A stretch of DNA of 64,000 nt from Melaminivora suipulveris (GCF_003008575.1 NZ_CP027667.1:2112501-2176500); one strand, 5' to 3'. Shown: positions 9,018 through 17,352, counted from the stretch's first letter. The notes: generated by a model from the letters alone, not told the origin. Translations and numbers: made by a program.

Positions 9018-10715
9018 ATGCCGCCCCAGCCTCCCCACGACAGCGTCTCCACGCCCCCCGCCTCCTCCACCAGCCAGGCCGCCGACGCAGCGGAAGCCGC
9101 AGCCAGCGCCGAGCTGCGCCATGCCGCCGCCCAGCGCGCCTCGCAATCGACTTTCGCACCGCTGTCGGTGCCGGTGTTCCGCATGCTGTGGCTGACCTGG
9201 CTGGCGGCCAACACCTGCATGTGGATGAACGACGTGGCCACGGCCTGGCTGATGACCACGCTCACCCAGTCGCCGGCGCTGGTGGCGCTGGTGCAGACGG
9301 CCTCCACCCTGCCGGTGTTCCTGCTGGGCCTGCCCAGCGGGGCGCTGGCCGACATCCTGGACCGGCGCCGCTACTTCATGGCCACCCAGTTCTGGGTCGC
9401 CGCCGTGGCCGTGGTGCTGTGCGCGGCGATCCTGATCGGCGGGCTGTCGGCCTGGATGCTGCTGGCGCTCACCTTCGCCAACGGCATCGGTCTGGCCATG
9501 CGCTGGCCGGTGTTCGCCGCCATCGTGCCCGAGCTGGTCAGCCGCCAGCACCTGCCGGCGGCGCTGGCGCTCAACGGCGTGGCCATGAACGCCTCGCGCA
9601 TCATCGGCCCGCTGGTGGCCGGCGCCATCATCGCCAGCGTCGGCAGCGCGTGGGTCTTCGTGGTGAACGCCGTGCTGTCCATCATTGCCGGCTTCACCAT
9701 CATGCGCTGGAAGCGCGCGCCCACGCCGCAGCCGCTGGGCCGCGAGCGCCTCGCCAGTGCCATGCGCGTGGGTTTCGTCTTCGTGCGCGAGTCGCCACCC
9801 ATGCGCGCGGTGCTGTGGCGCATCGCCGTATTCTTCTTGCACGCCACGGCGCTGCTGGCGCTGCTGCCGCTGGTGGCGCGCGGCCTTGCGGGCGGCGGCG
9901 CGGGCACCTTCACGCTGCTGCTGGCGTCCATGGGCGCGGGGGCGATTGCCTCGGCGTCCTTCCTGCCGCGCCTGCGCCAGAGGATGTCCATGGACGCGCT
10001 GGTGGCGCGCGGCACGCTGGCCCAGGCACTGGCCACGGCGGCGGTCGCCGCCGCGCCCAACGTCTACGTGGCGGTGCCGGCCATGGTCGCCGCCGGCGCG
10101 GCGTGGCTGACCACGGCCAACTCGCTCACCGTCTCGGCGCAGCTGGCCCTGCCCAACTGGGTGCGCGCGCGCGGCATGTCGATCTACCAGATGTCCATCA
10201 TGGGCGCGACGGCCGGCGGCGCGGCGCTGTGGGGGCAGGTGGCCAGCCTGACCAGCGTGCGCGCCAGCCTGGGCGTGGCGGCGATCTCGGGCGTGCTGGT
10301 CATGCTGCTGGTGCAGCGCCTGGTGCCCGGCCGCCACGGCGACGAGGATCTGAGCCCGGCGCTGGCCACCAGCTTCAAGCGCCCGCAGGCCGACACGCCG
10401 CCGGCCACCGGCCTGCGCCTGGTGACCAGCATCGAATACTGCATCAACCCGGCGCACGCGGCCGACTTTCGCGCCGTGATGCACGACAGCCGCCGCGCCC
10501 GCCTGCGCGCTGGCGCGCTGTCGTGGGAGCTGCAACACGACATCGAAGACCCCGGCCGTTATGTCGAGCGCATCGTCGACGAATCCTGGACCGAACACCT
10601 GCGCCGCTTCGAGCGCATCACCGCCTCCGACGTGGCGCTGCGCGACCGGCGCTTTGCCTTTCACATCGGCGAGGCGCCGCCGGTGGTGTCGCGCTATGTA
10701 GTGGAAGGGGAGTGA
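9018..10715 (+). CDS. MFS exporter (MFS_3/EntS type) with C-terminal extension
   Basis: 565 residues from the ATG at 9018; an in-frame ATG at 8943 would add 25 residues, and neither has a convincing ribosome site. After a low-complexity lead the frame shows about twelve hydrophobic helices with a MFS loop LPSGALADILDRRRYF (the GxLaDRxxRr position) and NASRIIGPLVAGAII. The last 130 residues are soluble, beginning near LRLVTSIEYCINPAHAADF and resembling a ferredoxin-like (antibiotic-biosynthesis-monooxygenase-type) fold, an arrangement known in MFS_3 proteins. Substrate unknown; a siderophore or drug efflux role is only family-level inference. Confidence 0.85.
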   Translation: MPPQPPHDSVSTPPASSTSQAADAAEAAASAELRHAAAQRASQSTFAPLSVPVFRMLWLTWLAANTCMWMNDVATAWLMTTLTQSPALVALVQTASTLPVFLLGLPSGALADILDRRRYFMATQFWVAAVAVVLCAAILIGGLSAWMLLALTFANGIGLAMRWPVFAAIVPELVSRQHLPAALALNGVAMNASRIIGPLVAGAIIASVGSAWVFVVNAVLSIIAGFTIMRWKRAPTPQPLGRERLASAMRVGFVFVRESPPMRAVLWRIAVFFLHATALLALLPLVARGLAGGGAGTFTLLLASMGAGAIASASFLPRLRQRMSMDALVARGTLAQALATAAVAAAPNVYVAVPAMVAAGAAWLTTANSLTVSAQLALPNWVRARGMSIYQMSIMGATAGGAALWGQVASLTSVRASLGVAAISGVLVMLLVQRLVPGRHGDEDLSPALATSFKRPQADTPPATGLRLVTSIEYCINPAHAADFRAVMHDSRRARLRAGALSWELQHDIEDPGRYVERIVDESWTEHLRRFERITASDVALRDRRFAFHIGEAPPVVSRYVVEGE

Positions 10716-10835
10716 GGCCCATCAAGGCGATGCCTTGGCGCCTGACGCCCGGACAGAGAACAATTGAATACCATGAGTCGCGTCCCCATCACTGATCACC
10801 CTGCCACACCCTTTCTCAATTCTGGAGCGCCCGAT

Positions 10836-11729
10836 ATGCATGAAGCGACCCAGATGCACGACCTGTTCGGCGCCTGCGTGGATAGCGTGGAGACGCAACT
10901 GGCCGAGAAAAAAGCCAATCGATGTGAATTGCTCGTGGGCGATGCGCGCCAGCTTTTGACGGAAATGCCCGAGGGTCATTTCGACTGCATCGTGACCTCT
11001 CCGCCCTATTGGGGGCTGCGCGACTACGGCGTTGCAGGCCAGATCGGGGCGGAGCCCACCGTCGACCGCTATATCACCGACTTGGTACTTTTATTCCGCG
11101 AGGCTCGGCGCACTCTGGCCGACGACGGCACGCTGTGGCTGAACATCGGCGATAGCTACACCTCGGGCGGCCGCACCTGGCGCGATGCGGACGCCAAGAA
11201 CAGAGGTCGGGCGATGGATTACCGCGCCCCGACGCCCGAGGGATTGAAACCCAAGGATTTGATCGGCGTGCCCTGGAGGCTGGCTTTCGCCCTACAAGCG
11301 GACGGCTGGTACCTGCGCACGGACATCGTCTGGAACAAACCCAACTGCCAGCCCGAGAGCGTCAAGGACCGCCCGACGCGCGCGCACGAGTACGTATTTT
11401 TGTTTTCCAAGTCGGAGAAATATCACTACGACTGGCAAGCCATCATGGAGCCAGCGGCCGATGGCAAACAGAAAAGCAAAAACCGGCGCACAGTCTGGAA
11501 CATCAACACCGAGCCCTATCCTGGAAGCCACTTCGCCGTTTATCCCCGGGCGCTCGCGCGTCTGTGCGTCGCCGCCGGGTGCCGGGAGGGTGGCCGCGTC
11601 CTTGATCCGTTTTTCGGCTCTGGCACCACCGGCGTCGTATGCAACGAACTGAGACGACAATGCGTCGGCATCGAGTTGAACGCCGAATACGCCGATTTGG
11701 CCCGCGAGCGCCTGCTACGCGGACGGTGA
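10836..11729 (+). CDS. Type II DNA methyltransferase, N4-cytosine type (SmaI-system-like)
   Basis: 297 residues from the ATG at 10836, chosen because GGAG lies eight bases before it; in-frame starts at 10764 (TTG) and 10773 (ATG) are less well placed. Motif IV is TSPPYWG at residues 54-60, the SPPY form typical of N4-cytosine enzymes, and the S-adenosylmethionine-binding motif DPFFGSGTTG lies near residue 257, after motif IV as in beta-type enzymes. The A+T content is higher than in flanking genes. It converges on the restriction gene, overlapping it by 15 bases. It should protect the sites cut by the neighbouring nuclease; CCCGGG is my prediction from the nuclease. Confidence 0.9.
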   Translation: MHEATQMHDLFGACVDSVETQLAEKKANRCELLVGDARQLLTEMPEGHFDCIVTSPPYWGLRDYGVAGQIGAEPTVDRYITDLVLLFREARRTLADDGTLWLNIGDSYTSGGRTWRDADAKNRGRAMDYRAPTPEGLKPKDLIGVPWRLAFALQADGWYLRTDIVWNKPNCQPESVKDRPTRAHEYVFLFSKSEKYHYDWQAIMEPAADGKQKSKNRRTVWNINTEPYPGSHFAVYPRALARLCVAAGCREGGRVLDPFFGSGTTGVVCNELRRQCVGIELNAEYADLARERLLRGR

Positions 11730-12476
11730 GGCAAAGCGCCAGGTGGCTTGCACTTTGCACAAATCCTTGCGCAGATGCTTGATCTGGAGCTTGCGTTCGG
11801 CACCGCCATCGAAATAGAGCGCGTACTTCAGGCGGCCGGCGGCGTCCCGGACATAGCCGTAGCCGGGCTGGGGGTTTTGCCGGCTGGCCCTGGAAATTTC
11901 AAAGTCGCACCGGGCGGACTCCAGCAGCAGCGCCTTGGGGATCTCGACCAATTCATAGCGGATCAGCTCTGCCTGATTTTTCAGGCGGCGGAAGGTGAAG
12001 ATGCGCTCGTAGTTTTGCAGGTGCTCCAGGAACAAGTCGCGCAACAGCGGCAGTTTCCATTCACCACGACCCAGCTCCATCCATTTGCTGATGTGGAGCG
12101 TGTCATCCCTGATGCTGGCTGCGGCTTCCGTCTTGAGGCTGACCGACACCGCGGCGATCGTGAGGTCGTGGCCGCGGTTTGTCCGATTGCTCGCGAGTTG
12201 GGCATCGATGCCGCAGGCGTTGAGCGCAGCCTCGAGCGCGAATTCGAAACGGTCCTTGCTCAGTGCCTGCCGGCTTGCGGCGTGGTGGCTCAACAGGCGG
12301 TCGCCAAGGGCCTCCAGGACGGCGTCCGTCACGATGTCCGAATCGGGAGCACGGTCGAATTGGCGAGCGGCTTGGAAGGCGCGGATGACGGAGCTGATCC
12401 ATTGTCTTTGCGCGGGAGAAAGACGGCGCAGCGCTTCGGCCATCCCGGCAATTTCATCGTCGCCCGGTCGGCTCAC
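11715..12476 (-). CDS. Type II restriction endonuclease, SmaI-like
   Basis: 253 residues from a GTG at 12474-12476 that overlaps the stop of the controller gene (GTGA). A longer in-frame start at 12638 would cut across the controller gene and is rejected. The stretch DRLLSHHAASRQALSK, then GHDLTIAAVSVSLKTEAA (D104, K115, E117; a PD-(D/E)xK-type active site) and HISKWMELGRGEWKLP, closely resembles SmaI of Serratia marcescens as I remember it, in order and in length (about 250 residues). SmaI cuts CCC^GGG to blunt ends. The N4-cytosine methyltransferase and controller next door fit. Confident as an endonuclease; specificity is inference. Confidence 0.82.
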   Translation of the reverse strand: MSRPGDDEIAGMAEALRRLSPAQRQWISSVIRAFQAARQFDRAPDSDIVTDAVLEALGDRLLSHHAASRQALSKDRFEFALEAALNACGIDAQLASNRTNRGHDLTIAAVSVSLKTEAAASIRDDTLHISKWMELGRGEWKLPLLRDLFLEHLQNYERIFTFRRLKNQAELIRYELVEIPKALLLESARCDFEISRASRQNPQPGYGYVRDAAGRLKYALYFDGGAERKLQIKHLRKDLCKVQATWRFASPSA

Positions 12477-12739
12477 TCGCTGGCCTCTTCGCGTCTGCTG
12501 CTCCCAGAAGCTTCGCGCTCGGTCAGCAGTTGTGGAACCGTTACGCGCAGAGTCGCAGCGAGCACCTCCAGTGTGCCGAGCGTGACGTTTCTCTCCTCGC
12601 GCTCGACGGAGCCGATATAGGTACGGTGTAGGCCGCACTGCTCGGCCAATGCTTCCTGGGAAAGTTCGTTTTCCTTGCGGAAAATTCTGATGTTCTCGGC
12701 CAATACGGCGCGAAGCGAACCGCTCGATTTTCTAACCAT
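12473..12739 (-). CDS. Restriction-modification controller (C) protein, XRE-type HTH
   Basis: 88 residues, almost all one helix-turn-helix domain: LAENIRIFRKENELSQEALA, then EQCGLHRTYIGSVEREERNV (recognition helix near 35-45). The HRTYIGxVERxERN pattern is typical of C proteins of type II systems, small dimers that first repress and then activate the restriction gene so that methylation comes first after entry into a new host. It is translationally coupled to the nuclease gene by a GTGA overlap. A candidate C-box lies about 57 bases upstream of its start. The C-terminal 20 residues are charged and probably disordered. Confidence 0.88.
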   Translation of the reverse strand: MVRKSSGSLRAVLAENIRIFRKENELSQEALAEQCGLHRTYIGSVEREERNVTLGTLEVLAATLRVTVPQLLTEREASGSSRREEASE

Positions 12740-12795
12740 GCCCGTGCCCGAAACGACAGGCTGGATTCTCTGTAGCGGGCGGCTGTGAGACGACA

Positions 12796-12806
12796 GACTA
12801 TGAGTG
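12796..12806 (-). promoter_or_regulatory. Candidate C-box for the controller protein
   Basis: On the minus strand this reads cACTcatAGTC, close to the GACTnnnAGTC half-operators bound by many C proteins, 57 bases upstream of the controller start. A normal C operator has two such boxes; the second, towards the gene, is not clear here. The match is direct; its function is inference. Confidence 0.35.
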
Positions 12807-12974
12807 GCATCCGCAAGAGCGGCGAAGGTGTGCCTTCAAACGTTTCCGACATCGTCTGGCCTCCCATCCTTGCGGCCCAAAGGCAGCGCGGCACCCCGCG
12901 TGTTGCGCCACGAAGCCGGTATCGACATCAGGATACTTCGGGATACAACGCGAACCACGCGTCGTTTAACCTGT

Positions 12975-15041
12975 TTACGTTATGCCGCGCGCAGGAAAAT
13001 TGCGCTCAAGCACCTCGCGCAGCACTTCTTCCAGCAGCGCCGATAGTGGACCGGGCGGCTCCGGCACCTGCAGCGCCTCGCGCAGCGCCGGCCAGCGCGG
13101 GGTGATGGCGCGCTCCAGTTGCTCGGGCCAGCGCGCGGCCAGCGCCTGCAGTGCCTCGGGCGTCATGCGCGCCTGGTGGGCCAGCGCCAGGTACAGCAGA
13201 CAGGCGGCTCGGGCGGTTTCGCGCAAGGGCTCCGGGCTCGGCGATGCGTCCGGGCCGGGGCTGCGTTTTTGCAGGCCCTGCAGCGTCCAGGCGGTCGCGC
13301 CGCCGAGCAGGGCGCCCAGGGCGGTGCCGGCGCCCAGGGTGAGTCCGCCCAGGCCCAGGTCGATCATCGCGCCGGCCTTGGCACCCGCGGCAGCGCCGGC
13401 GGCGGCGCCGGCGGAGGTGCCGAGGGCGGTGCGCAGCTGCTCGCCGGCGCTGCGGCCGGGGGCGGGCGCCGGGACGGCAGGCGCGGCGGGCAGGCGCGCG
13501 GCGGGCTGTGCCGGCGCTGGCGCGGCGAGCTGCGGCAGGGCGTGCAACGCGCGCAGCTCGGCGTGCAGCTGCTGCAGGTGCCGTGCGCGGGCTGCCGGGT
13601 CATCCGGCGCACCGGGGAGCGGCACGCAGGCGCGCAGCTGCCGGGCCAGCAGTTGCGTCGCCTGTTGAAAGCGCTGCTCGTTGCGCGCCTGCCAGGCCTG
13701 GCGCAGGCGGCGCAGCGCGGCCGCGTGGCGCGGCAATGTGGCGGCCAGGGCATCCGGCAGCGCCGGCTCCAGCACCCAGCTTGCGCCCCAGGCCTGCCAG
13801 GGCAGCGCCAGATCCGGGGCGGACTGCCAGGCGGCGGGCCACTCGCCCTTCGGCACCTGGGCCCAGGGCAGGAGCACCACGTCCACCGGCGTGTCCGGCG
13901 CGTCGGCGGGCACGACGCGCAAGTGGTCCTCCAGGGGCGTGGCCGTGTCCTGGTGCAGCGCCAGCACGGCAGCCAGCGCAGCGGCCTGTTCGGCATCGGC
14001 GCCGAGCACGCCCACCAGCACCTCGGCGGGCAACGCCGCGCGCAGGGCGTCGAACTCCGGCGCGCGCAGGTCCAGCAGGCAGCGGCGCGCCAGCCGCGCC
14101 TCGCGCCAGCGGGCGACGGCTGCCAGGGCGACGCGCGGCAGCACCACCACCAGCGCCAGCAGGCCCACGTACATCCAGACCCAGCGCCCGCCCGCCTCGC
14201 CGCTGCCGGCGAAATCCTGCGTGGCGGCGATCTCGGCCAGCGAGAACGGCGCCAGGCCGGTCAGCGCCGTGAGCGGTGCGAACAGCACGCGCACGATGGC
14301 GTGCACCTGGGATGCGTCCAGAAAGGTGCTCTCCCAGCCGAACTGGTAGCGCACCACCAGCCCGCGCAGCAGCAGAGACAGCGCCAGCCCCGCGCCCCAG
14401 GCGGCGGCGCACAGGTGCAGCACGCGGCTGGCGCGCGCGCCCTGCAGCGCCGGCGTGGCGGCGAACCAGCGCGTCTGGAAATCCGCTGCGATGCGCGCCG
14501 GCAGGCTGCGCCCCCTGCCTGGCAGGCGCGCCAGCGCGGCACGCAGCCAGCGCGGCGCCGTGCCGGTCGACCAAGCGCGGCCACGCCGCAGCGCCTGCAC
14601 GGCCAGGCTGGCGTACACCACCAGGTTCCAGGCCGGCACCAGCAGCAGCGGCGGCGACAGCAGGTCCACCCGATGCGCGTTGGCCACCCGGTCGGCCGCC
14701 AGCCCTAGCGCCAGCGCCACCAGCGGCAGCGCGCGCGCCAGCCAGCGCCAGCGCGTATCGCCGGCGTGCAGCGCGGCAATCGCCGGCTCGCGCCCGGCGG
14801 CGCGCTGTGCCAGCTCGCCGGCGCGCGGCAGCAGCACGTCGGCCAGGGTGATGCGGGATGCGCCGCGCGCCTGGGTGGCGGCAATGGCGGCGTGCAGCGC
14901 GGCTTCGCGCTCGGGGGCGCTGACCAGCACCTGGCCGCGGTCGACGCCCTCGATGGCCTGCGCCAGCAGCACGCTGCGCAGCTGCGCCTCGCTCAAGGGC
15001 AGCTGCTCCTGCGGTGCAGCGTCAGATACTATGTTTTTCAT
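12975..15041 (-). CDS. DUF2868-type membrane protein with a DUF3482-like C-terminal part
   Basis: 688 residues from the ATG at 15039-15041 (MKNIVSDAAPQEQ); a GTG at 15062 would add seven. The first 340 residues have the DUF2868 pattern: LPLSEAQLRSVLLAQAIEG lead, four hydrophobic helices (for example WLARALPLVALALGLAADRV and WAGLALSLLLRGLVVRYQF-like segments). The last third has a Gly/Ala-rich double glycine-zipper (AGAAAGAAAGAKAGAMID, then GLTLGAGTALGALLGG near 575-605), which resembles the C-terminus of DUF3482 GTPase-like proteins normally encoded by a separate downstream gene. No intact P-loop is seen between. Biochemical function unknown. The start codon lies in a dispersed repeat. Confidence 0.75.
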   Translation of the reverse strand: MKNIVSDAAPQEQLPLSEAQLRSVLLAQAIEGVDRGQVLVSAPEREAALHAAIAATQARGASRITLADVLLPRAGELAQRAAGREPAIAALHAGDTRWRWLARALPLVALALGLAADRVANAHRVDLLSPPLLLVPAWNLVVYASLAVQALRRGRAWSTGTAPRWLRAALARLPGRGRSLPARIAADFQTRWFAATPALQGARASRVLHLCAAAWGAGLALSLLLRGLVVRYQFGWESTFLDASQVHAIVRVLFAPLTALTGLAPFSLAEIAATQDFAGSGEAGGRWVWMYVGLLALVVVLPRVALAAVARWREARLARRCLLDLRAPEFDALRAALPAEVLVGVLGADAEQAAALAAVLALHQDTATPLEDHLRVVPADAPDTPVDVVLLPWAQVPKGEWPAAWQSAPDLALPWQAWGASWVLEPALPDALAATLPRHAAALRRLRQAWQARNEQRFQQATQLLARQLRACVPLPGAPDDPAARARHLQQLHAELRALHALPQLAAPAPAQPAARLPAAPAVPAPAPGRSAGEQLRTALGTSAGAAAGAAAGAKAGAMIDLGLGGLTLGAGTALGALLGGATAWTLQGLQKRSPGPDASPSPEPLRETARAACLLYLALAHQARMTPEALQALAARWPEQLERAITPRWPALREALQVPEPPGPLSALLEEVLREVLERNFPARGIT

Positions 15042-15083
15042 AGCTAAAAACGCTTGATACACGCCGACTGAAAGCCGATTTGA
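15024..15083 (+). repeat. Dispersed repeat, copy 3, carrying a start codon
   Basis: Hairpin ctatg-tttt-catag, then ctaaaaacgcttgatacacg and the ccgactgaaagcc tail: one of the best copies in the window. The DUF2868 gene start (15041, minus) lies inside the hairpin arm, and the mltA stop (15087) is just past the other end. Confidence 0.8.
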
Positions 15084-15086
15084 CTC

Positions 15087-16229
15087 CTATTTGGGCCACA
15101 GCGCCCACAGCCGCAGGCCCTGCTTGAGGCGCCCGGCGATGTCGCCCGCCTGCTCGCCCCAGCCGGTGAAATAGTCCGCGCGCACGGCGCCCAGGATGGC
15201 GCTGCCCGTGTCCTGCGCCAGCACCAGGCGCGACAGCTGCACCGTGGCGCCGCTGGAGGCCAGCCAGACGGGCGTGCCATAGGGGATGCTGGCGCGGTCC
15301 ACGGCGATGGAGCGCCCAGGCGTCAGCGGCACACCCTGCGCGCCGCGCGGGCCGAACGACGCGTCCAGCGCGTCCAGAGGCTCCTCACGGAAGAACACGT
15401 AGCGCGGGTTGGCCCACAGCATCTCCTGCACACGCTGCGGATTCGCCTGCACCCAGGCGCTGATGCCCGGCCAGGTGGCGTCGCGCACCAGGCCCTGGTC
15501 CAGCAGCCAGCGGCCGACGCTCTTGTACCCGTGGTCGTTGGTGCCGGCATAGGCCAGGCGCACCATGCGCGCGCTGCCGTCGGCCTCGCGCACCAGCAGG
15601 CGGCCCGAGCCCTGGATGTGCAGCACCATGGCCGCCACCGGATCGCGCACCCAGGCAATCGCCCGGCCGGCCAGCTGCGCGCGCGCCTCGGGCAGGGAGT
15701 CGATCTGCTGGCGTGTGTACCAGGGCCGGCGCGTGGCCAGGTCCGCCGGCGCGCGGTACAGCGGCACGTCGAAGCCGTTGCCCGGCTGGCGCGAGGCCTC
15801 CAGATAGGGCTCGAAATAGCCCGTCAGCAGCCCGTCCGCGCTGCCGTCCAGCGCTTCGATGCGATAGGGCTGCAGGCGCTCGACCATCCAGGCGCGCTGC
15901 TCGGAGTCGCTGGCAATCGACAGGCGCCGGATGTCGCCGCACAGGGGCGCGAAGGCCGGCGCCGGGCGCTCGCAGCTGCGCAGCCAGGCGTTCCAGGCCT
16001 CGTGCAGGGCGTCGGTTTCAAAGCCCGGCAGCTCGGCCCACGAAGCCGGCACCCAGCGGCTCTTGCTGACGGCCGGCTGGCCCGTGAGCGGGCCGGTGGG
16101 CGCGGCCGGCGCCGCGGCCCCCGGCTGCGCGCCAGGCGGCGCGGACGGTGCGGGGGGCCGCGTGGAGCAGGCGGCCAGCATTCCTACAATCGCCGCAGCG
16201 GCAGCCAGCCGCAGGAGACGGGTTCTCAT
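15087..16229 (-). CDS. mltA: Membrane-bound lytic murein transglycosylase A, lipoprotein
   Basis: 380 residues from the ATG at 16227-16229, with GGAG about ten bases upstream; a longer in-frame extension upstream is a GC-rich artefact. The lead MRTRLLRLAAAAAIVGMLAAC ends in a lipobox with Cys21, so an outer-membrane lipoprotein is expected. MltA signatures include GLLTGYFEPYLEASR near 150, ADLATRRPWYTRQQI, the core VLHIQGSGRLLV, YAGTNDHGYKSVGRWL, and the 3D-type end LVLAQDTGSAILGAVRADYF with the catalytic Asp. It cleaves murein glycan strands with formation of 1,6-anhydro ends. It lies just before the DUF2868 gene on the same strand. Confidence 0.95.
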   Translation of the reverse strand: MRTRLLRLAAAAAIVGMLAACSTRPPAPSAPPGAQPGAAAPAAPTGPLTGQPAVSKSRWVPASWAELPGFETDALHEAWNAWLRSCERPAPAFAPLCGDIRRLSIASDSEQRAWMVERLQPYRIEALDGSADGLLTGYFEPYLEASRQPGNGFDVPLYRAPADLATRRPWYTRQQIDSLPEARAQLAGRAIAWVRDPVAAMVLHIQGSGRLLVREADGSARMVRLAYAGTNDHGYKSVGRWLLDQGLVRDATWPGISAWVQANPQRVQEMLWANPRYVFFREEPLDALDASFGPRGAQGVPLTPGRSIAVDRASIPYGTPVWLASSGATVQLSRLVLAQDTGSAILGAVRADYFTGWGEQAGDIAGRLKQGLRLWALWPK

Positions 16230-16323
16230 CAAGGACTGGCTCCGGTTCGGGTCTGCCACTGCGCGAGGGCGGCCGCCCCGCCCACATGGTTTCGCACGGC
16301 AAGGCTGTGCGTGGATTGGATAC

Positions 16324-16476
16324 ATGGGACTGATTTTGCTTGAAGCCCTGCTGGCCCTGGTGCTGCTGCTGGTCATCGTCTGGTGGACCATGTTCGCCGG
16401 CCGCAAACGCGGCGAACTGCCCGAGTCGGCCCGCGACGCCGCGCCCCCGGCGCCGGACGAAGCACCGCGCGACTGA
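16324..16476 (+). CDS. Small single-pass membrane protein, 50 residues
   Basis: Starts MGLILLEALLALVLLLVIVW (one membrane helix, residues 2-22), then a basic turn (FAGRKRGELP) and an acidic, proline-rich tail. Divergent from mltA (95 bases) and followed by the ompA-like gene on the same strand. The clean start helix, positive-inside residues after it and normal codon use suggest a real gene. Function unknown. The same frame is open far upstream, but that part overlaps mltA and is ignored. Confidence 0.55.
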   Translation: MGLILLEALLALVLLLVIVWWTMFAGRKRGELPESARDAAPPAPDEAPRD

Positions 16477-16679
16477 GCCGCGGAGCCCGTCCACGGCGTG
16501 CGGGGCGGACGGGTCAGGTCTGCTGACAGTTGTTTGCGCGCCCTGTCGGCGGCGCTGTCCGCAGTCCTACACCATTGCGCAATAGCCCTGGCTACGCTGC
16601 CCCGCAGGCGGGCGGCGCGGCCTTGCGGCGTCCGTTTCCTGACCCATTTTCTGTCCGCGAGGGCAGCAAGGAGCTTTTC

Positions 16680-17324
16680 ATGCGCAAGCCATTCATCGTC
16701 GCCAGCCTGTCGCTGGCCCTGTTTGCCGTCGGCTGCGCCGACATGACCGACACCCAGCGCCGCACCGCCACCGGCGCTGGCGTGGGCGCGCTGGGCGGCG
16801 CCGCCATCGGTGCCGTGACGGGCGGCAACGCCGGCACCGGCGCGGTGCTCGGCGCCGGCGTCGGCGCGCTGGGCACCTACATCTGGTCGCAGCGCATGGA
16901 GCGCCAGCGCCAGGACATGCAGGCCGCCACCCAGGGCACGGGCGTGGCGGTGACGCAGACGGCGGACAACCAGCTCAAGCTGGACATCCCCAGCGACATC
17001 TCGTTCGCCACCAACCGCGCCGACATCCAGCCCAACTTCCAGCCCATCCTGGAGCGCTTTGCCGAAGGCCTGCGCAACAACCCGAACGCCGACGTGCGCA
17101 TCATCGGCCACACCGATGCCACGGGCACCGACGCCATCAACAACCCGCTGTCGGTCGACCGTGCCGCCAGCGTGCGCAACTACCTGACGGCGCGCGGCGT
17201 GAACGGCGCGCGCATCCATGTGCAGGGCGTGGGCTCGCGCGAGCCGATCGCCAGCAACGACACCGCCGACGGCCGCGCGCGCAACCGGCGCGTGGAGATC
17301 TACATGGGCGAGCGCCAGGGCTGA
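16680..17324 (+). CDS. OmpA-family peptidoglycan-binding lipoprotein (YiaD-like)
   Basis: 214 residues from the ATG at 16680 after aaggag. The lead MRKPFIVASLSLALFAVGC gives a lipobox with Cys19. Residues about 27-65 are a glycine-zipper segment (GAGVGALGGAAIGAVTGG), and 95-210 are an OmpA C-terminal domain with SDISFATNRADIQPNF, VRIIGHTDATGTDAINN, LSVDRAASVRNYLTARGV and DGRARNRRVEI, which binds peptidoglycan through the Asp/Arg pair. The role is outer membrane-cell wall tethering. Monocistronic, convergent with the response regulator gene. Confidence 0.92.
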   Translation: MRKPFIVASLSLALFAVGCADMTDTQRRTATGAGVGALGGAAIGAVTGGNAGTGAVLGAGVGALGTYIWSQRMERQRQDMQAATQGTGVAVTQTADNQLKLDIPSDISFATNRADIQPNFQPILERFAEGLRNNPNADVRIIGHTDATGTDAINNPLSVDRAASVRNYLTARGVNGARIHVQGVGSREPIASNDTADGRARNRRVEIYMGERQG

Positions 17325-17352
17325 CGGCGCCGCGCGCGGGCTGCGGCGTGGC

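Noticed and set aside
16230..17219. N-terminal extension of mltA covering the ompA-like gene
   Set aside because: The frame is open but the lipoprotein signal peptide starts at 16229 with a ribosome site, and the extension lies antisense to two plausible plus-strand genes.
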